Origin: a virus
Length of the DNA stretch: 64,000 bases
Direction: 5' to 3' (one strand)
IMG/VR virus record: IMGVR_UViG_3300025769_014365
Span: 32,196-96,195 of that record
Part shown: positions 23,759-36,000 of the stretch, in pieces
Layout: each line of letters begins with the position of its first letter
How positions within the stretch are numbered: position 1 is the first letter of the stretch
Translations under genes and position numbers: made by a program
The notes under the pieces: model-generated
Told to the model about the DNA's origin: nothing
What the model saw: only the letters and a program-made list of their open reading frames with translations
Database searches by the model: none

Positions 23759-25150
23759 TTAGGCCTCCCTTACGAACCAGAAGTCCCCGTCATTGCCATC
23801 TCCGCTTGTTGGCAGAGAAGTAGAAACAGTCTTCTCCGAACCACCCCATTGGTCTCCAAAGGTGGCAACCTGTGCTATGGTCGGCACTGTTGATCTAGAA
23901 TCTGTTGTTGTGATAGCCGAACCTGGTGTTGCTACGGTCAATGAATCTAAAGTCAATCCACCTGTTGATGATGACTTCAGTGTAGTAGAGTGATTCGCCG
24001 CACCATCATCTGTGGTGTCCGCCAATCTTATAATCTGTGAGTAAGTGGCGTTCTCTCCGGCCTCCCAGTAGTTGCCTGTCACATTATATTTCAATCTTGC
24101 GTCGTCGGTGTCTGATGTTTCCACTATAATTCCTGAATCTGTTTCGGAATTGCCTGTGTTTAATTTAATGAAAGCGTCATTTACTATGTTGATTTCACTC
24201 GAACTGTTCTCAAACTCTCCTGTGATTGTCAAGTTACCTGTGACTGTTACATCACCTGTTAATCCTATCGCCCCTGTGGCGCCTGTGAAGGACAACGGAG
24301 TCTTAGTCACACCGCCATCATTGATCGTGAAACTTAAATCTTTATCCTGTGAAGTCTGTGCTATTGTGACATTGTTGCTTGTCACTGTGATCGATAACTC
24401 TTGTGCGTCTCCAACAACTAATCCTCCATCCGAATCTATTGTCAGTGACCCGGCAGTGGTGTCCGCGGCGTCCGCCCTAAGGAAGTTGCCTCCAGCAATA
24501 AGTGACGCTGATGAATTTGTGGTTGAACTGACGTCGACGAATGTGGCCTGTGTGTTGGTTCCTTCGAACACTGCTCCCAGTGTTGAATTGAGTGTGAGTC
24601 CTGCTTTTATCTCTGCGAATCCCGTCTGTGTGGCAGTTGGTGTGAACGTTTCCTTGGAAAGTATAGCCACCCTGGTGTTGCCCACGTACATGGAAGAAAC
24701 AACCTTGTTGCCTCCTGAGCTGGCCAGTGTCTCGATCTTCCATCCTGACAGTGTCTGACCTGATGTGTAGACCGGTCCCACCAATTGCCATGCCGTGCCC
24801 GTGTAGGCATAGACCTGGTCGTCGTCCGTGTCCAACCAAAGGTCTCCTGTTGACGGTGATGTTGGCTGTGCTGAACTGGCTTTCGCTCCACCTGTGGGTT
24901 TGAAACTGGTTCCGTCATAAACTTTTATCTGATTTGTCGTGGTGTCGAACCACAGTTCACCCCTAAGTGGTGCTGTGGGTGCCGATGTTGAAGCGGCGTT
25001 CTCTAATAGTTTGACTAGGTTCTCATTGAGACCCTCACCAAAACCCGAATATGATTTACCAAACAACTGCAACGAAGTGGTGTTGTCCACCGTTCCGTCT
25101 GTGATCGTTGTTACTACCGTTCCGTCTGTTTTGTTTATTGTGTACGCCAT
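23759..25150 (-). CDS. Tail fibre protein (paralogue 2)
   Basis: This 463-residue protein has the same N-terminal plan as the other two fibre paralogues: an MAYTINKTDG start, GKSYSGFGEGLNENLVKLLE, then GELWFDTTTNQIKVYDGTSF and GDLWLDTDDDQVYAYTG repeats. Its second half differs: it is rich in Thr/Ser/Asn and lacks the ADLAE C-terminal domain, ending instead in TSGDGNDGDFWFVREA. It lies four bases after the Hint adhesin. The divergent end suggests it recognises a different receptor or assembles another part of the fibre. Confidence 0.72.
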   Translation of the reverse strand: MAYTINKTDGTVVTTITDGTVDNTTSLQLFGKSYSGFGEGLNENLVKLLENAASTSAPTAPLRGELWFDTTTNQIKVYDGTSFKPTGGAKASSAQPTSPSTGDLWLDTDDDQVYAYTGTAWQLVGPVYTSGQTLSGWKIETLASSGGNKVVSSMYVGNTRVAILSKETFTPTATQTGFAEIKAGLTLNSTLGAVFEGTNTQATFVDVSSTTNSSASLIAGGNFLRADAADTTAGSLTIDSDGGLVVGDAQELSITVTSNNVTIAQTSQDKDLSFTINDGGVTKTPLSFTGATGAIGLTGDVTVTGNLTITGEFENSSSEINIVNDAFIKLNTGNSETDSGIIVETSDTDDARLKYNVTGNYWEAGENATYSQIIRLADTTDDGAANHSTTLKSSSTGGLTLDSLTVATPGSAITTTDSRSTVPTIAQVATFGDQWGGSEKTVSTSLPTSGDGNDGDFWFVREA

Positions 25151-25160
25151 TTGTGTGTAT

Positions 25161-26339
25161 TTAGCACCTTCCCACCACTATATTAATTGTGCCTATTTCC
25201 TCGGAATCATAGTCCTCTAAGGCTTTTCCTATGACTTCTCCAACCTGTGGGTCGTGTGTCTTTTTTGCTACCCCATGGTGCGTTGGGTGTGACGACAACA
25301 TGTCACCCTTGTTGATGTGTCCCACTACCTTACATTTTACCTTGCCCATCAACGCTACAGGCAAGCCTGTCGCTCCTGCATTCATCAAGTAGGCTGGATT
25401 CTCACTGATAACTCCCGCGATCCTTGTGTCATTGCCTTCCTTGGAGATCGTAATTTCCTTATCGCCACCAAATATCACAACAGTTCCCACTTCATACTCG
25501 GCATCTGATTCGTAGATCTCAGCCAAGTCAGCGTACTGCGCCGAACTCGCTGTCGTGGTCAGCACGTTGGTACTGGGATTGTAGGTCAGTCCAGTGTCGG
25601 TCTCGATGCCCTGTGTGCCTGTGGCACCGTCAACGAACGTGAGGTACACGGTCTCGTTGGTGGAGTTGTTGGCGCTCACAGTGACGTTGGTTGCCTCTGT
25701 CGCCGTGTCCGCATTGCCTGTAACATCACCTATCAATGCTCCTTCCAACACGTTTGTCGATGAATTCAACGTGATGCCGGTGCGAATTGTTGTGAAACCT
25801 GATATGGTGCTCTTGGGTGTGAATGAGTTGTCTGAAATTATGGCTATGAGCGTGTCATCGTTGTACCATTTTGTTATGTTCCTAGAGACATCGCCCGAAT
25901 CTAAAATGGTCTCATAAACAAAACCATTTGTGGTACCTGTTGATGATGGCGGACCCACTAGTATCGAACTGCTTCCGTTATAGAAGTACAGTTGTCCTGT
26001 ATCTGAATCGATCCAAAGGTCTCCTTGATTTATGGCGCTGGGTTCGGTTGCCTGGTATGGTACGTTTCCGCCCGATGGGATGAAGTCAGCGCCTGTGTAA
26101 ACCTTGAGCCTGTTGTTGGCGCTGTCAAACCATAGTTGTCCTTTAATGGGTTTAGTGGGCGCCGTGCTGTTGGAAAAGTTTTCTAGAAGATGTAGGAAGT
26201 TCTCCGCTATGGATTCCCCGTAACCTGCGTACCCCTTTCCTATGAAACTGAGATCAGTCTGCGTGTTTATCACACCATCCTGTACCGTGTACTGGTTTGG
26301 TGATTCTGAATTGTTAGTCTTGTTTACCGTGTAGGGCAT
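25161..26339 (-). CDS. Tail fibre protein (paralogue 3)
   Basis: This 392-residue protein starts MPYTVNKTNNSESPNQYTV and carries the family motif GKGYAGYGESIAENFLHLLENF, then GQLWFDSANNRLKVYTG and GDLWIDSDTGQLYFYNG. Its C-terminal domain (SAQYADLAEIYESDAEYEV, SENPAYLMNAGATGLP) is close to that of 19249-20454, including shared DNA. The C-terminal part resembles beta-rich end domains found on fibre proteins of many T4-like phages; a self-cleaving role is possible but not evident. The ATG overlaps the stop of the preceding 242-residue gene by one base. Confidence 0.75.
   Translation of the reverse strand: MPYTVNKTNNSESPNQYTVQDGVINTQTDLSFIGKGYAGYGESIAENFLHLLENFSNSTAPTKPIKGQLWFDSANNRLKVYTGADFIPSGGNVPYQATEPSAINQGDLWIDSDTGQLYFYNGSSSILVGPPSSTGTTNGFVYETILDSGDVSRNITKWYNDDTLIAIISDNSFTPKSTISGFTTIRTGITLNSSTNVLEGALIGDVTGNADTATEATNVTVSANNSTNETVYLTFVDGATGTQGIETDTGLTYNPSTNVLTTTASSAQYADLAEIYESDAEYEVGTVVIFGGDKEITISKEGNDTRIAGVISENPAYLMNAGATGLPVALMGKVKCKVVGHINKGDMLSSHPTHHGVAKKTHDPQVGEVIGKALEDYDSEEIGTINIVVGRC
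25560..25688 (-). repeat. Dispersed direct repeat within fibre genes, unit 2
   Basis: This is the partner of 19660-19788: same orientation, same length of 129 bases, about 106 identical positions by eye. It encodes the segment around TVYLTFVDGATGTQG in fibre paralogue 3. Similarity fades on both sides at the DNA level although the proteins remain alike. Confidence 0.7.
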
Positions 26340-27067
26340 TAGTATCCTGTGTTAGCACCTGAAGTCGTTCCGCTGACTGTGTTCGATGTTGACAGTGCAG
26401 TCGAGCTGGTCTCAGTAAATGTTGTTAAACTTTGAATCCTTAGAGTGTAATCAATCTGTATCAACCTGTTCAATGACTTCTGTACAGGATGGAATATCAC
26501 GTGTGTTAGTAATTTGTTCGTTGAACCATTTTCCGTTCCTTCCCAACTCTTGAGTCCTAATTCATCGAACACGTAATCGCCATTGAAATCCGTGGTGTTG
26601 TCAAATGCGGCCTGTCCGGTGGGCTCACCATAGTCCAGTGTACAGGTGCACACGATGTCAGTGTACTTGTTACCGGCGGTGTGTCTGATCTCCATCTTGT
26701 TCCTGGTCGTGTCCTTGTTGGTTGCTGAGTTGTCGTCTATCACTTTGTAGTACGTCTGATTGTATAGACTAGCATTGGTTCCTGTGGAATTTGGGGTAAG
26801 GTATGTAATGACACCCGTTGGGTCAACGCTGGTTCCGCCGTTGCCAAATGCCATCTCGTGGACGAAACCTGTTGTTTTGTTTGCTAAGCTGTTTGCCAGT
26901 GCCTGTGACATGTTCTCGTAGTGTATGGCGTTTCTTTTGTCAACTATGACCTCGCCCGTCTCTGGGTCGAAGATCTTGATGTGTCCTGTCATCATGACAC
27001 CCGTGTTGTCCTGTGGCTTCTTTTGTTCCTGCTTTTTAGATTCTTGTGATTTGTCTTGCTGTGTCAT
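26339..27067 (-). CDS. Virion structural protein near the baseplate block
   Basis: This 242-residue protein has a charged N-terminal tail (QQDKSQESKKQEQKK) and then GHIKIFDPETGEVIVDKRNA, a beta-rich opening found in structural proteins of T4-like marine phages. The rest (FVHEMAFGNGG, YTDIVCTCTLDYGEPTG, THVIFHPVQKSLNRLIQID) is beta-rich, with a Thr/Ser-rich end. No catalytic motif is seen. It starts ten bases after the giant structural gene, with an AATAAATA sequence just upstream. A baseplate- or fibre-connector role is likely but inferred. Confidence 0.62.
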   Translation of the reverse strand: MTQQDKSQESKKQEQKKPQDNTGVMMTGHIKIFDPETGEVIVDKRNAIHYENMSQALANSLANKTTGFVHEMAFGNGGTSVDPTGVITYLTPNSTGTNASLYNQTYYKVIDDNSATNKDTTRNKMEIRHTAGNKYTDIVCTCTLDYGEPTGQAAFDNTTDFNGDYVFDELGLKSWEGTENGSTNKLLTHVIFHPVQKSLNRLIQIDYTLRIQSLTTFTETSSTALSTSNTVSGTTSGANTGY

Positions 27068-27073
27068 CTAGTG

Positions 27074-27081
27074 TATTTATT
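27074..27081 (-). promoter_or_regulatory. Late-promoter-like sequence AATAAATA
   Basis: On the minus strand AATAAATA, one change from the T4-type TATAAATA, lies at the very end of the giant structural gene, a few bases before the ATG of the 242-residue gene. It is so close to the start codon that a transcript would have almost no leader; this weakens the case for a working promoter. Confidence 0.25.
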
Positions 27082-30000
27082 CAGGTGCATTTGTGGGCTC
27101 ACTCGCTATGAATTGAGCTGGTTGAGTCGTAGAAGCCTGTAATCCCTTGCCGTCCGCTGGATTACCATCTGCGCCCGTGTACCAGACCTGTCCTTTCTTG
27201 TGTAATATCTTGATCTGCGTGCCCGAAGCGGGTGCGGCGCTCAACGTAACTGCCGTTGTGCTTCCGTCCACAGAGTAGTTTATGGTTGACCCATCCTCGC
27301 TGGTGAGCAACAATCGTTGGCCACCAATGAATATGTCTAACTCTCCAGCGTTGGATGGTGTTTGTGATAGTGCGAACGTCACAGTACTACCATCACCAGT
27401 GAAGGTGTTGGTGTACACTGTGTCCGCGTAAGGGACGGTTTGAGTACCAGACGCGTCTACCACTTCTGTGCCTGATCCGTGCTCCTTAATTCCTGTTCCT
27501 AAAGTTCCACGCCTTAGTTGTCCCAGCGTGTTGCCTGATTTAGTGAAGTATTCTATTCTTTCCTTGTCTATGAAGATAACGCCCGGCGTGTTGCTGGCTA
27601 TGTCTGGTGTTCCCAGCACTGAACCGTCTTCCACTGTAATGGTTTGTGTGCCTTCGATCATGTCGATGGTCAATTTAGTCGTCGCCGTCTTACTGATGCG
27701 TTTGTAGAAGGTCCTGTTCAGCATGTCCTTGAATATCCTGAATCCCGTGGCACCCACCGCTGACTCCAGTGCGAAGTACATCACGTCAATCCTGTCCGAC
27801 GCAGTTATAGTTTTTCCTGTAATTGTCAGTGTTGTGTCTGACACGGTGTAGTCGTACTGCTGTGTCAACTGTTCACCGTTCAGCCACACGTAGGTGTATG
27901 TGGCGTTGAGTGGGGCGAATCTCAAGGCGAACACACCTCCCGGTCTGCCCTCCAGCACCTCACGCCTCTGTTTCATTCCCAGTGCGTTGTTGAATGTTGT
28001 GACCGATATGACGTCTCCTGCGGTCAATGAGTATGGTGAAGTTATGGCACTTGGTTTCAAGATTATGTCCGTGCCCTCGTTGTAGTAGTGATTGTCCACC
28101 AGCGTTGATATGCAGATCACGTCAGTGGCCGTTGGCACGGCACCTGACACGAATTCAACGTTCTGGTTTCCAATGTCCACAGTGTAATCAGTGTTGAGAT
28201 CTTTCTTGGTTCCGTTGACGTATACTTCCACTTGTGCGGCAGATGTGATTGTCTTGGCAGGATCAACCGTTGACCCATCTCCCAGACCAGATGCCACACC
28301 GTAGGTGTATGTGCTACCATCGCCCAGGTAGTATGTGTTGTCTGGACCTCGCAACATCCTGCCGTTGACTTCCACCATTGTGAGACCAGAGAATGGTCCT
28401 ATCGCTCCCGGTGGGTATGTCAGCGTGTGCCTGTTTGTTGATCCATCATAGGTGATTGTGTCATTCCTGATCGAAGCATAACTCCTAGTGGAGGTGGTGG
28501 ATTTGTTGAAGCCTGCGATCTGTATGTACTCACCGGAGGCCGGTGCTGTAGTGAATGTCACAGTGATCGTGTTTGCCGTGGTTGTGGTGGTGTAGGCGGT
28601 TGTTGGCACTCCGTCTATGGTTATGTACATGTCGCTCGAAGTTGAGTCTAGATTGAACTCTCCCCTCGTAGATGTCGTGAACACAGCAGTTGACCCATCA
28701 CCTGTGAACGTGTCGAGAACCCTGTAGTTCTCACCGGATATCGCGAACACTTTAGTTGATATAACGGACAGCGCCGCGGGTGCCGTGGTGAACGTTATGG
28801 TCTTATTGGCAACATCAACAGTGTAGTCCGTGGTCAGTTTCTTTATAACACCGTCTACGGTTACCGTCACTGATCCCAGTGTGCCTGGGAAGTCTCCTAT
28901 GGCGTACTCAGTGGTGTTGCCGTCACCCCTGTAGTTCTTCTCTGTGATGAAAGGCACACCCGACTCAGGTGACGTGTAGACCTTTATGTCCAAGGTGTCG
29001 AACAGTTGTCCCGGCACCGTCTCCTCTGGTGCGTAACTGGTGTCTGGGTTGACGAAGTCGTCACCCTCCAAGATGATGTCGCTTGGCGCGTAGCCCAGCG
29101 CTGATCCAAACAGTCCGCCCTGTATGATGCTCTCCAGTGTCCTGTCGTCCGTTGGCGTGAGAACTCCGTCGTCATCGAAAGGTATGAATTCCACCAACGC
29201 GTTGGCGTCTGGGGTCTCGCTGATAGTGAATGCTGTGGTCGACCCGTCACCCCTTATTACGTCATCCAGTTTCCTCCTAGTGCTGTCGTCTGCCGTGATG
29301 TAGACCTGGTAAACGTCTGACGTGGACGGTGCTGTGTCAAAAGTGTATGTGGCTGTTGAGCCGTCCGCCCTGAAAGCCTTGACCCTTGAATCTCCGTAGT
29401 TGTCCCATGGGAAGTCGTACCATCCTGACCTGTCCCAACCCTGTTCCTGTGAGAACAGCAGTCCTGTTACCATAGTGCCACCATAATCGACACCGGTCAT
29501 GACCTGGTCCAGCTCGTTGCCTGGCATGCCAGAACCTGGTGTGTAGAAACCCTTGGTCCTGTCCGCCGCGGTCAAACCTGTCTCATCTCCGTATACCTTG
29601 TAGACATCTCCGATGTTGTCGTCGAAGTCGGTGGTCGATGTGAAAGCACTCGTGGCCTTGTATAATTCGTTGTTGTATCTGATCAAGTCGTTGTAGGCAT
29701 ATGCCGTTGATGCGGTCCAATCTTGTACCCTAGATGTGCTGGAAACCCTATCAAATTTAATGGTTGTGTCGAAATCTCTCACAAGGTCATTGTTGAGATT
29801 AGCATAGGCTTTGGCCGTGTCTGCGGGAGTTGATCCGTCTGTTCTCCCTCCGGTTATCACAACAGTCGGAGTTGTGGTGTAGTTTGCTCCAATTCCAGTA
29901 ACAGTAATTCTGGTCACAGCGCCGTTCTGGATAGTCGCTGTGGCAGTGGCCGCCGTAGTATTTGGTGTGATGTACATCTTGAATGCAGTTGATTTAGTGC

Positions 30001-33000
30001 CCTGTGCTTCGCTTACCGATGCCGTTGGTCCATAGAACGTTCCAGAGTATCCATCGAATGTGTAGGAATTGGTCGCACCAGATCCACCATTCTGCGAGTC
30101 ATATATCTCTGCCTGCTTCTCGCTGGTGAACAACGGGTAGTAGTATCCAAACCATCCACTGGTCGCACCCGATGAACTTGTGGCCTGTATCTGGAAAGGA
30201 CCAGTGGATCCCACAGTGCCTCCAAGTATCGTGACTGTTGGTGTGGTCTGATAACCAGACCCTCCGTGTGTGACAGTGATTGACTGCACATATTTCTTAT
30301 GGTAGTCGTACCACATCTGCCATGGCAACTGCGTGAGTTTGTCAGTGTCAGAGGAAACATTCAGTGATCTTATCTTACCTGTTGTGTCGTCATAAAACGC
30401 AGGATTATCAAAATCAGTGAACAGGCCATCCTGGGTGTCAGTGCCCGTGTATCCAAGTTTGTAGTCTCTGATCTTGCTGTGGAAAGGTTTGACCTCATTG
30501 ATGTATTCCTCTATCCACGTGTCTACTCCCGTGGTGTATGATTTTCTCTGATCAAGTGGTCTTACACTGTTTTTCGCACTTATGAAACTGGTCTTGAACA
30601 TCCAATCAACATAGGTCTGTTCTGACAACACACGTCTAAGTCCAGTGAAGAACAGTGTGTTGTACTCTACCGCTAAATCATTGATGAACAGATCGTCTCT
30701 GAGCGCTGTCAGGACTTTCCTGGTCTCAATTCTAGGTTCCTGGTCAAACCTGTTGTCGTCGAACGTATCCTCACCCGCGAAACCAGTTGCGTCCTGGCTA
30801 TAATCATACAGTTTGGTGCTCAATCTTATTGTGCCATTTTCTGTTCCGACCAACTCCCACCCCGATGCTGTCCTCATAAACAGTTTCCAACCACCGGTAT
30901 CCGCGCTGGTGACTTTGACATGTGATCCTATCGGCAATTCTAGTGACTCTAGCTCATACTGAAAAGTCACCTGCTTGTCTATCACGGTGTTCTCATCATG
31001 CACCATGTCACCGTCTGTTTTGTACCAATCAGTGTAATTCCAGTAGCTAGATGTGTTGTAGGTCTGTATCCTGGTCCTAGTGAACTCCGTACCGTCCCAT
31101 TGATATATCGACCAGAAGCCGTTGGCGGTCTCGTCTGACCTAACCAGGTAGTTGACGGTGCCTGAAAGGTCAGCGGTGTTGACATATGTCAGTTCGGCGT
31201 ATGTGTCCACTGACGCGTCCCATTCGCCACTGCCCACAGTTGGTTCTGGCTCTTTTGAATCTAGGTTTGTGAGATTTATCTGTCCAACCAGTTGGTTGCG
31301 TTTCAGCACCAGGTTGGCATAGTCTATGATCTCTTTAAGCGCTCCGAATCTATCAACGTACCAACTCTGCCTAGGCCTAATGTTGTTACCGTAACGCTGG
31401 TTGACGGGTAGTGTGATGTCAGGGACCAAGTCACCAGATTCGTTGGAACCTATGAGTGAGTCCCACCATCTTTGTTCTATCTGCGTGCCGGGCCTGTACT
31501 CTTTGTCCCCTTCTCTCGCCAGTTTCCAGACACTGTGCGCATCTCCATCGAAGTCGTTGGTCCTGATGTCAACGTTGAGCACTATGTCGTCGTTGCTAAG
31601 ATCATCGACGTTGTTGATCAATAATTTGTTGGTGTCCGTCACCGAATAGTATTTTTTGTCAAACCTCTCCGGGTTGGCTATCATGTTGGCGACCAAAGCG
31701 GTGGAATTTTTCCTACTTACAACACCGTTTACCGGCACCGTGGCTTTGTTCCTTACCCAGTAGTAGTAGAAGTTTACAAATCTATCTAGCCTAGAATTGT
31801 ACTTCTGCACCACTGTGTATGTCGAATCGTCGCCGTATGCGGCTGTGCCTGATATGCCTTCTGATGCACCTTGTGGTGTGCCGGACCTTGTGTTCCATTG
31901 GCTTGGCAGTAACGTAGATTCCGTCCATTCGTACACATCTATGCTCGATCCTGGGAAAGTTTTACCCCAATTGTTTGTCTTGTATTCCTGGCTGTCCTGC
32001 TCGTACCAGATCCACTTGACCGTGCTTAGGTCCCACCAAGTTTCTCCAACATGGTCATCAGTCCATGCTGTCTTGGAATTGGAAACAGGACCGAAGTTGT
32101 AAGTGGCCGGATCCCATGTGGTCTTGATGTTGATCTCTCTATCTGCCAAACCAAGTATCCTGCCCTTGATCGGATCGTAGAGATCATAGTAGTCTCGTAT
32201 CTGCTTGGTCTTTCTGTTGAAGTCAAACACCTTGCCCAGTTTGTCGACATCTACCAATGCTTCTTCGGTGACCAAATTCTTCCAGGCATATTCTCCCCTC
32301 ACTGTAAGGTCATACCAGGCCACAGTTCCATCATTGGACACACGTGTGCTTCCGTCTGCAGTGGTGTTGCCATCGTCGGCCGGAGCGCCAACGAACACTG
32401 CGTCATCTATCATGCACAGACCACGTGCAAAATCATCATTTGACGTGACACTGTCAAAGTTTAACCTGTCATCCACAACGAACCTAGTGTTGTACACAGT
32501 GGCCGTGTATGCCGCACCTGAATCTGTGTTTAGGTCCACTATAGTGGTGTCCTGTAAGTCAAATGTGGTTTCACCTGAATCAAATTTCATCTCCCTGGCG
32601 TTCGCAAACTTCTCAGCACCTATCACTATCCTCGTGCCGGACTGGTTTATGTCTAGTGTAGTTCCGAATTTCATGTTGTCTTGTGTGTCTGGTGCCGTTA
32701 TGGTCTGCTGTAATGTGTAGGTGTTTGTAGACCCGTCTGCGTTCCATTTGTAGTAGTATATCGCGCCGCCGTCTGTCTGTTCCGCTCCATCAACCCCAGG
32801 TGCACCTATGATCAACGTTGCACCGTCCTTGCTCATCGCAACGGATTCACCGAAAGCGGTGTTGATGCTTGATCCATCACTGTCTACGCCCGTGATTGTT
32901 TGAACCAGTGTGAATGAATTCTGTGTGCTTCCGTCATTGCTCTGTGATGTCCTAACGAATATCTCCACCTTACCAGCATTGCCTGGAGCCACTGAGCTGA

Positions 33001-36000
33001 CTGCGAGTATGTCGCCATTGTCGTTGGCGGCGATCCTGTGGCCGAACCTCTGTCCAGATCCCCCGTCGGGTGCTTCCAGTGTGTAATCTTGTGTCCAGGT
33101 GTCGTAAGTGGAACCGTCGAGTCCTACCCCCCATGTGTAAAGGTAAACACGTCCCGTGTCGTTGTCGTGTCCTGGCGCCGATACGAAAAGGTATTTCTGT
33201 GCCGTTTGCCTTGTGCTTAGTAATGTGGGCTCTGCAATCTTGTGGGCCCAACCAAAATTCTGTGATGCAAGGTCGACCGGTGAAGTCAGTGTGCTCAGTA
33301 TTCCGTATTTGAATGTGTCTGGATCCCAGACATAAATTTTGACCAACCCAGCATCTGAAAATCTTGTGCTTCCATCAGAGCCAAGTGCGTTTGTGTAAGG
33401 CGCTCCCGCCACAACGAAGTTCTCGTCTGTGCTGATGGACAATGACTCTCCCAACCTGCTGGTGTTGTCGTCGCCCTCCGTCATAGTGCCTATGGATTGT
33501 GAAGTGAACAGTGTGCCCGGGTCATGTGACTGTCTGAACAGGAAGTGTAGCTCTCCTTGGTTCTTGCCCGGGGCAGATATAACGAGCGTCCTGCCGTCGT
33601 TCCTCGCCACTATCCTGTGTCCAAACTCTTGGTCAGCGGTGGCCGTGTCAGGTGACAGAATGAGGCCATCTGTGTAGGGGTCCTGCTTCTCGTACACTCG
33701 CCACAGTCCTGTACTGTCCGCGTCCGCGAAAACCTTGTCTCCCTCTCGGCCTATTGCGTCGTCCTTGTCGGTGTAATCCGAGTAGCTCAGCCTATCATTG
33801 ACGTTGTCCATTGATGACAGCCTAACGGACACAAACTTGTAGATGTTGCCGTAACTGTCCGCAGTCGAACCGTCTTCCAGTGTGGGTATGAACGCCGTGT
33901 TGCCCGAGTAGTCTATTATGACCGTCTTGTGGTCTGGTGTGCTGGCGACCTGGTACACCGCGTTGAGTGTTGGTTCCTCGCTGTTGCTGATAGCGAAGAA
34001 GTCGGCCTCCGCCGTTGGTGAGGCTCCAGACAGACCGTGTGATCCGGTGAACGTTATCTCCAACTGTGATGCGTTGTTTATGGTGCGCAGTGTGGCTATC
34101 TTGAAGTCGGCCACCGTCAATCTGAACACGTCCCAGTCCCTGTTGGACTTGTTGGCCACCCAAATCAGATCATTGGCCGTAACTGCGTTGACGTCAAGGT
34201 TGAACAGGTCCGTGATATTGAATGCGGTGTGCTGTACCTGTCGCAGTTGTGGATATCCTGCGGTCTTGTAAACCTGTGCGGTGTCCCTATCCACGCCCGG
34301 TTTTGTGTAATCCAATCTACTGAACGTGGAGGCCGCTGTGTATTCCACTGGTCTATTGTACAGCTCATCTTTGGCTATGTACTCGGATCTAGCGTATTGG
34401 ACACTATCGTTGCTGGAGTCGTACAGCTCTATACTCTGTGGATCGGCGTTTATCTCGTCATCTCGTAATGTGATCTGAATGCTCTCCGTCGAGTCCGTGT
34501 TTCCGAACCTACCAGTCCTTATCATCCATTCCGGATACAGTTGCAGGTCAATATCAGAATTTTCGTACCTGGCCTTCAGTATCTTGTCAATGGCATTCTT
34601 AGTTCCCTTTTCCCGTATGTAGCCCTGATAGAACTTGTACTGTGACACGTCGTTCACGAATAGGTTCTCGAGGTAGTCCCTGCTCTGGTACCCTATCAAC
34701 CTCTGTGCCAACTGTTGCTGTGACTCATCGAAGTTGTTGGACTCTAGGTTATAGAAATCATTGAACTGGGCAATCTTGTAGTCGAAGTTGGGTATCAGTT
34801 GTGGTGCTGGTTTTTCTGCCTTGATCGTCCAGTTTGTTGCATCAAACACCGAACCCGAATTATGGTTCACCTTCGCCACGTAGAACTTGCCTTGGTGCTC
34901 AATCGAATCTCCCAACCTGTAGTCAGTGTGGGCCAACCAGTAAGTGACCTGTGCGGCGTCGAACACGAATCCCGGTGCGTAGTAGTCGCCGTTCCATCCC
35001 GCGGTCTTCCAACCCACCAACTTGAGTCTGGGTTGCCTGAAGCCAGTGAATGGATCATATATTATATCTGAGAACACAGTGGTGTTGTCAAACAACAGTA
35101 TGTGTTCTTTCTGCACTGTGTTTAGAGCTATGTTATACAGTCCCACATCCGCTGACTTGATCGCCAGCTCAAACGTCTTGCCTATGCGCTTGGTTGATAT
35201 CTCCCTGATGTCTATCTTCCTTCCGCCCGCATCCAACAGTGAGTAATCTCCCGCCAGGTTCCTCAATCTTCCAACTATGCTGTTGTCTGTGTCCAGTTCA
35301 AAACCATCCGCGGCCGGTGAAACTGTCACGGCAGATCCTGGTGTCCACTCCTGTGTTGTCCAGAACAGGAACTCCCTGACTGCATTGGCCCAGTTGAGCG
35401 TTTCTTTTAGTTCATTCGAGAACTTGTTGAACTTGAATCCTTGACCTTCTAACCAGTGACCATACCCGAATAGGAAGTCCGCAACGTCTTGTATAGTGTC
35501 AAAAACATATCCGTACGGTATGGTCTGCACTGTCTCTTGGTAGGCGTTGTATTGTGCCACCGTCTGTGATCCTGTAACGGACACTGCCTTGGATGTTGTG
35601 GTTTTAACTGGATAGTTGAACTTGAAATAAGGTTTGGTGGTCGAATACCCCAAGACCTTGTAACCACCCAGGAGCGTTGAACCATCCTGGCTGACGTCTG
35701 TGTTCTTCTCTATCAGCACTCCAGAGTACTGGAAGCTGTCCACTGGGTTAGAGGTCCTAAATAGTATCTTGTAGTTCTCATCAGGTATGAATTTGGATCC
35801 TGACGTCGATCCTGGAGATACCGAATCCGTCAACACCTTGATGTTGTCCTTATCGGTGAAGCCACCCAGTTTGTAGGCCAGTTGTACCGAAAGAGCCTTC
35901 ATCTTGTCATAGTAGAAAGTCTTTGGATCTTGGTTCTTGGATATCAAGTGATTGACCACGAAGGGTTGATAGCCAGCAGTCTGGTATCTGGTGGTTATAC

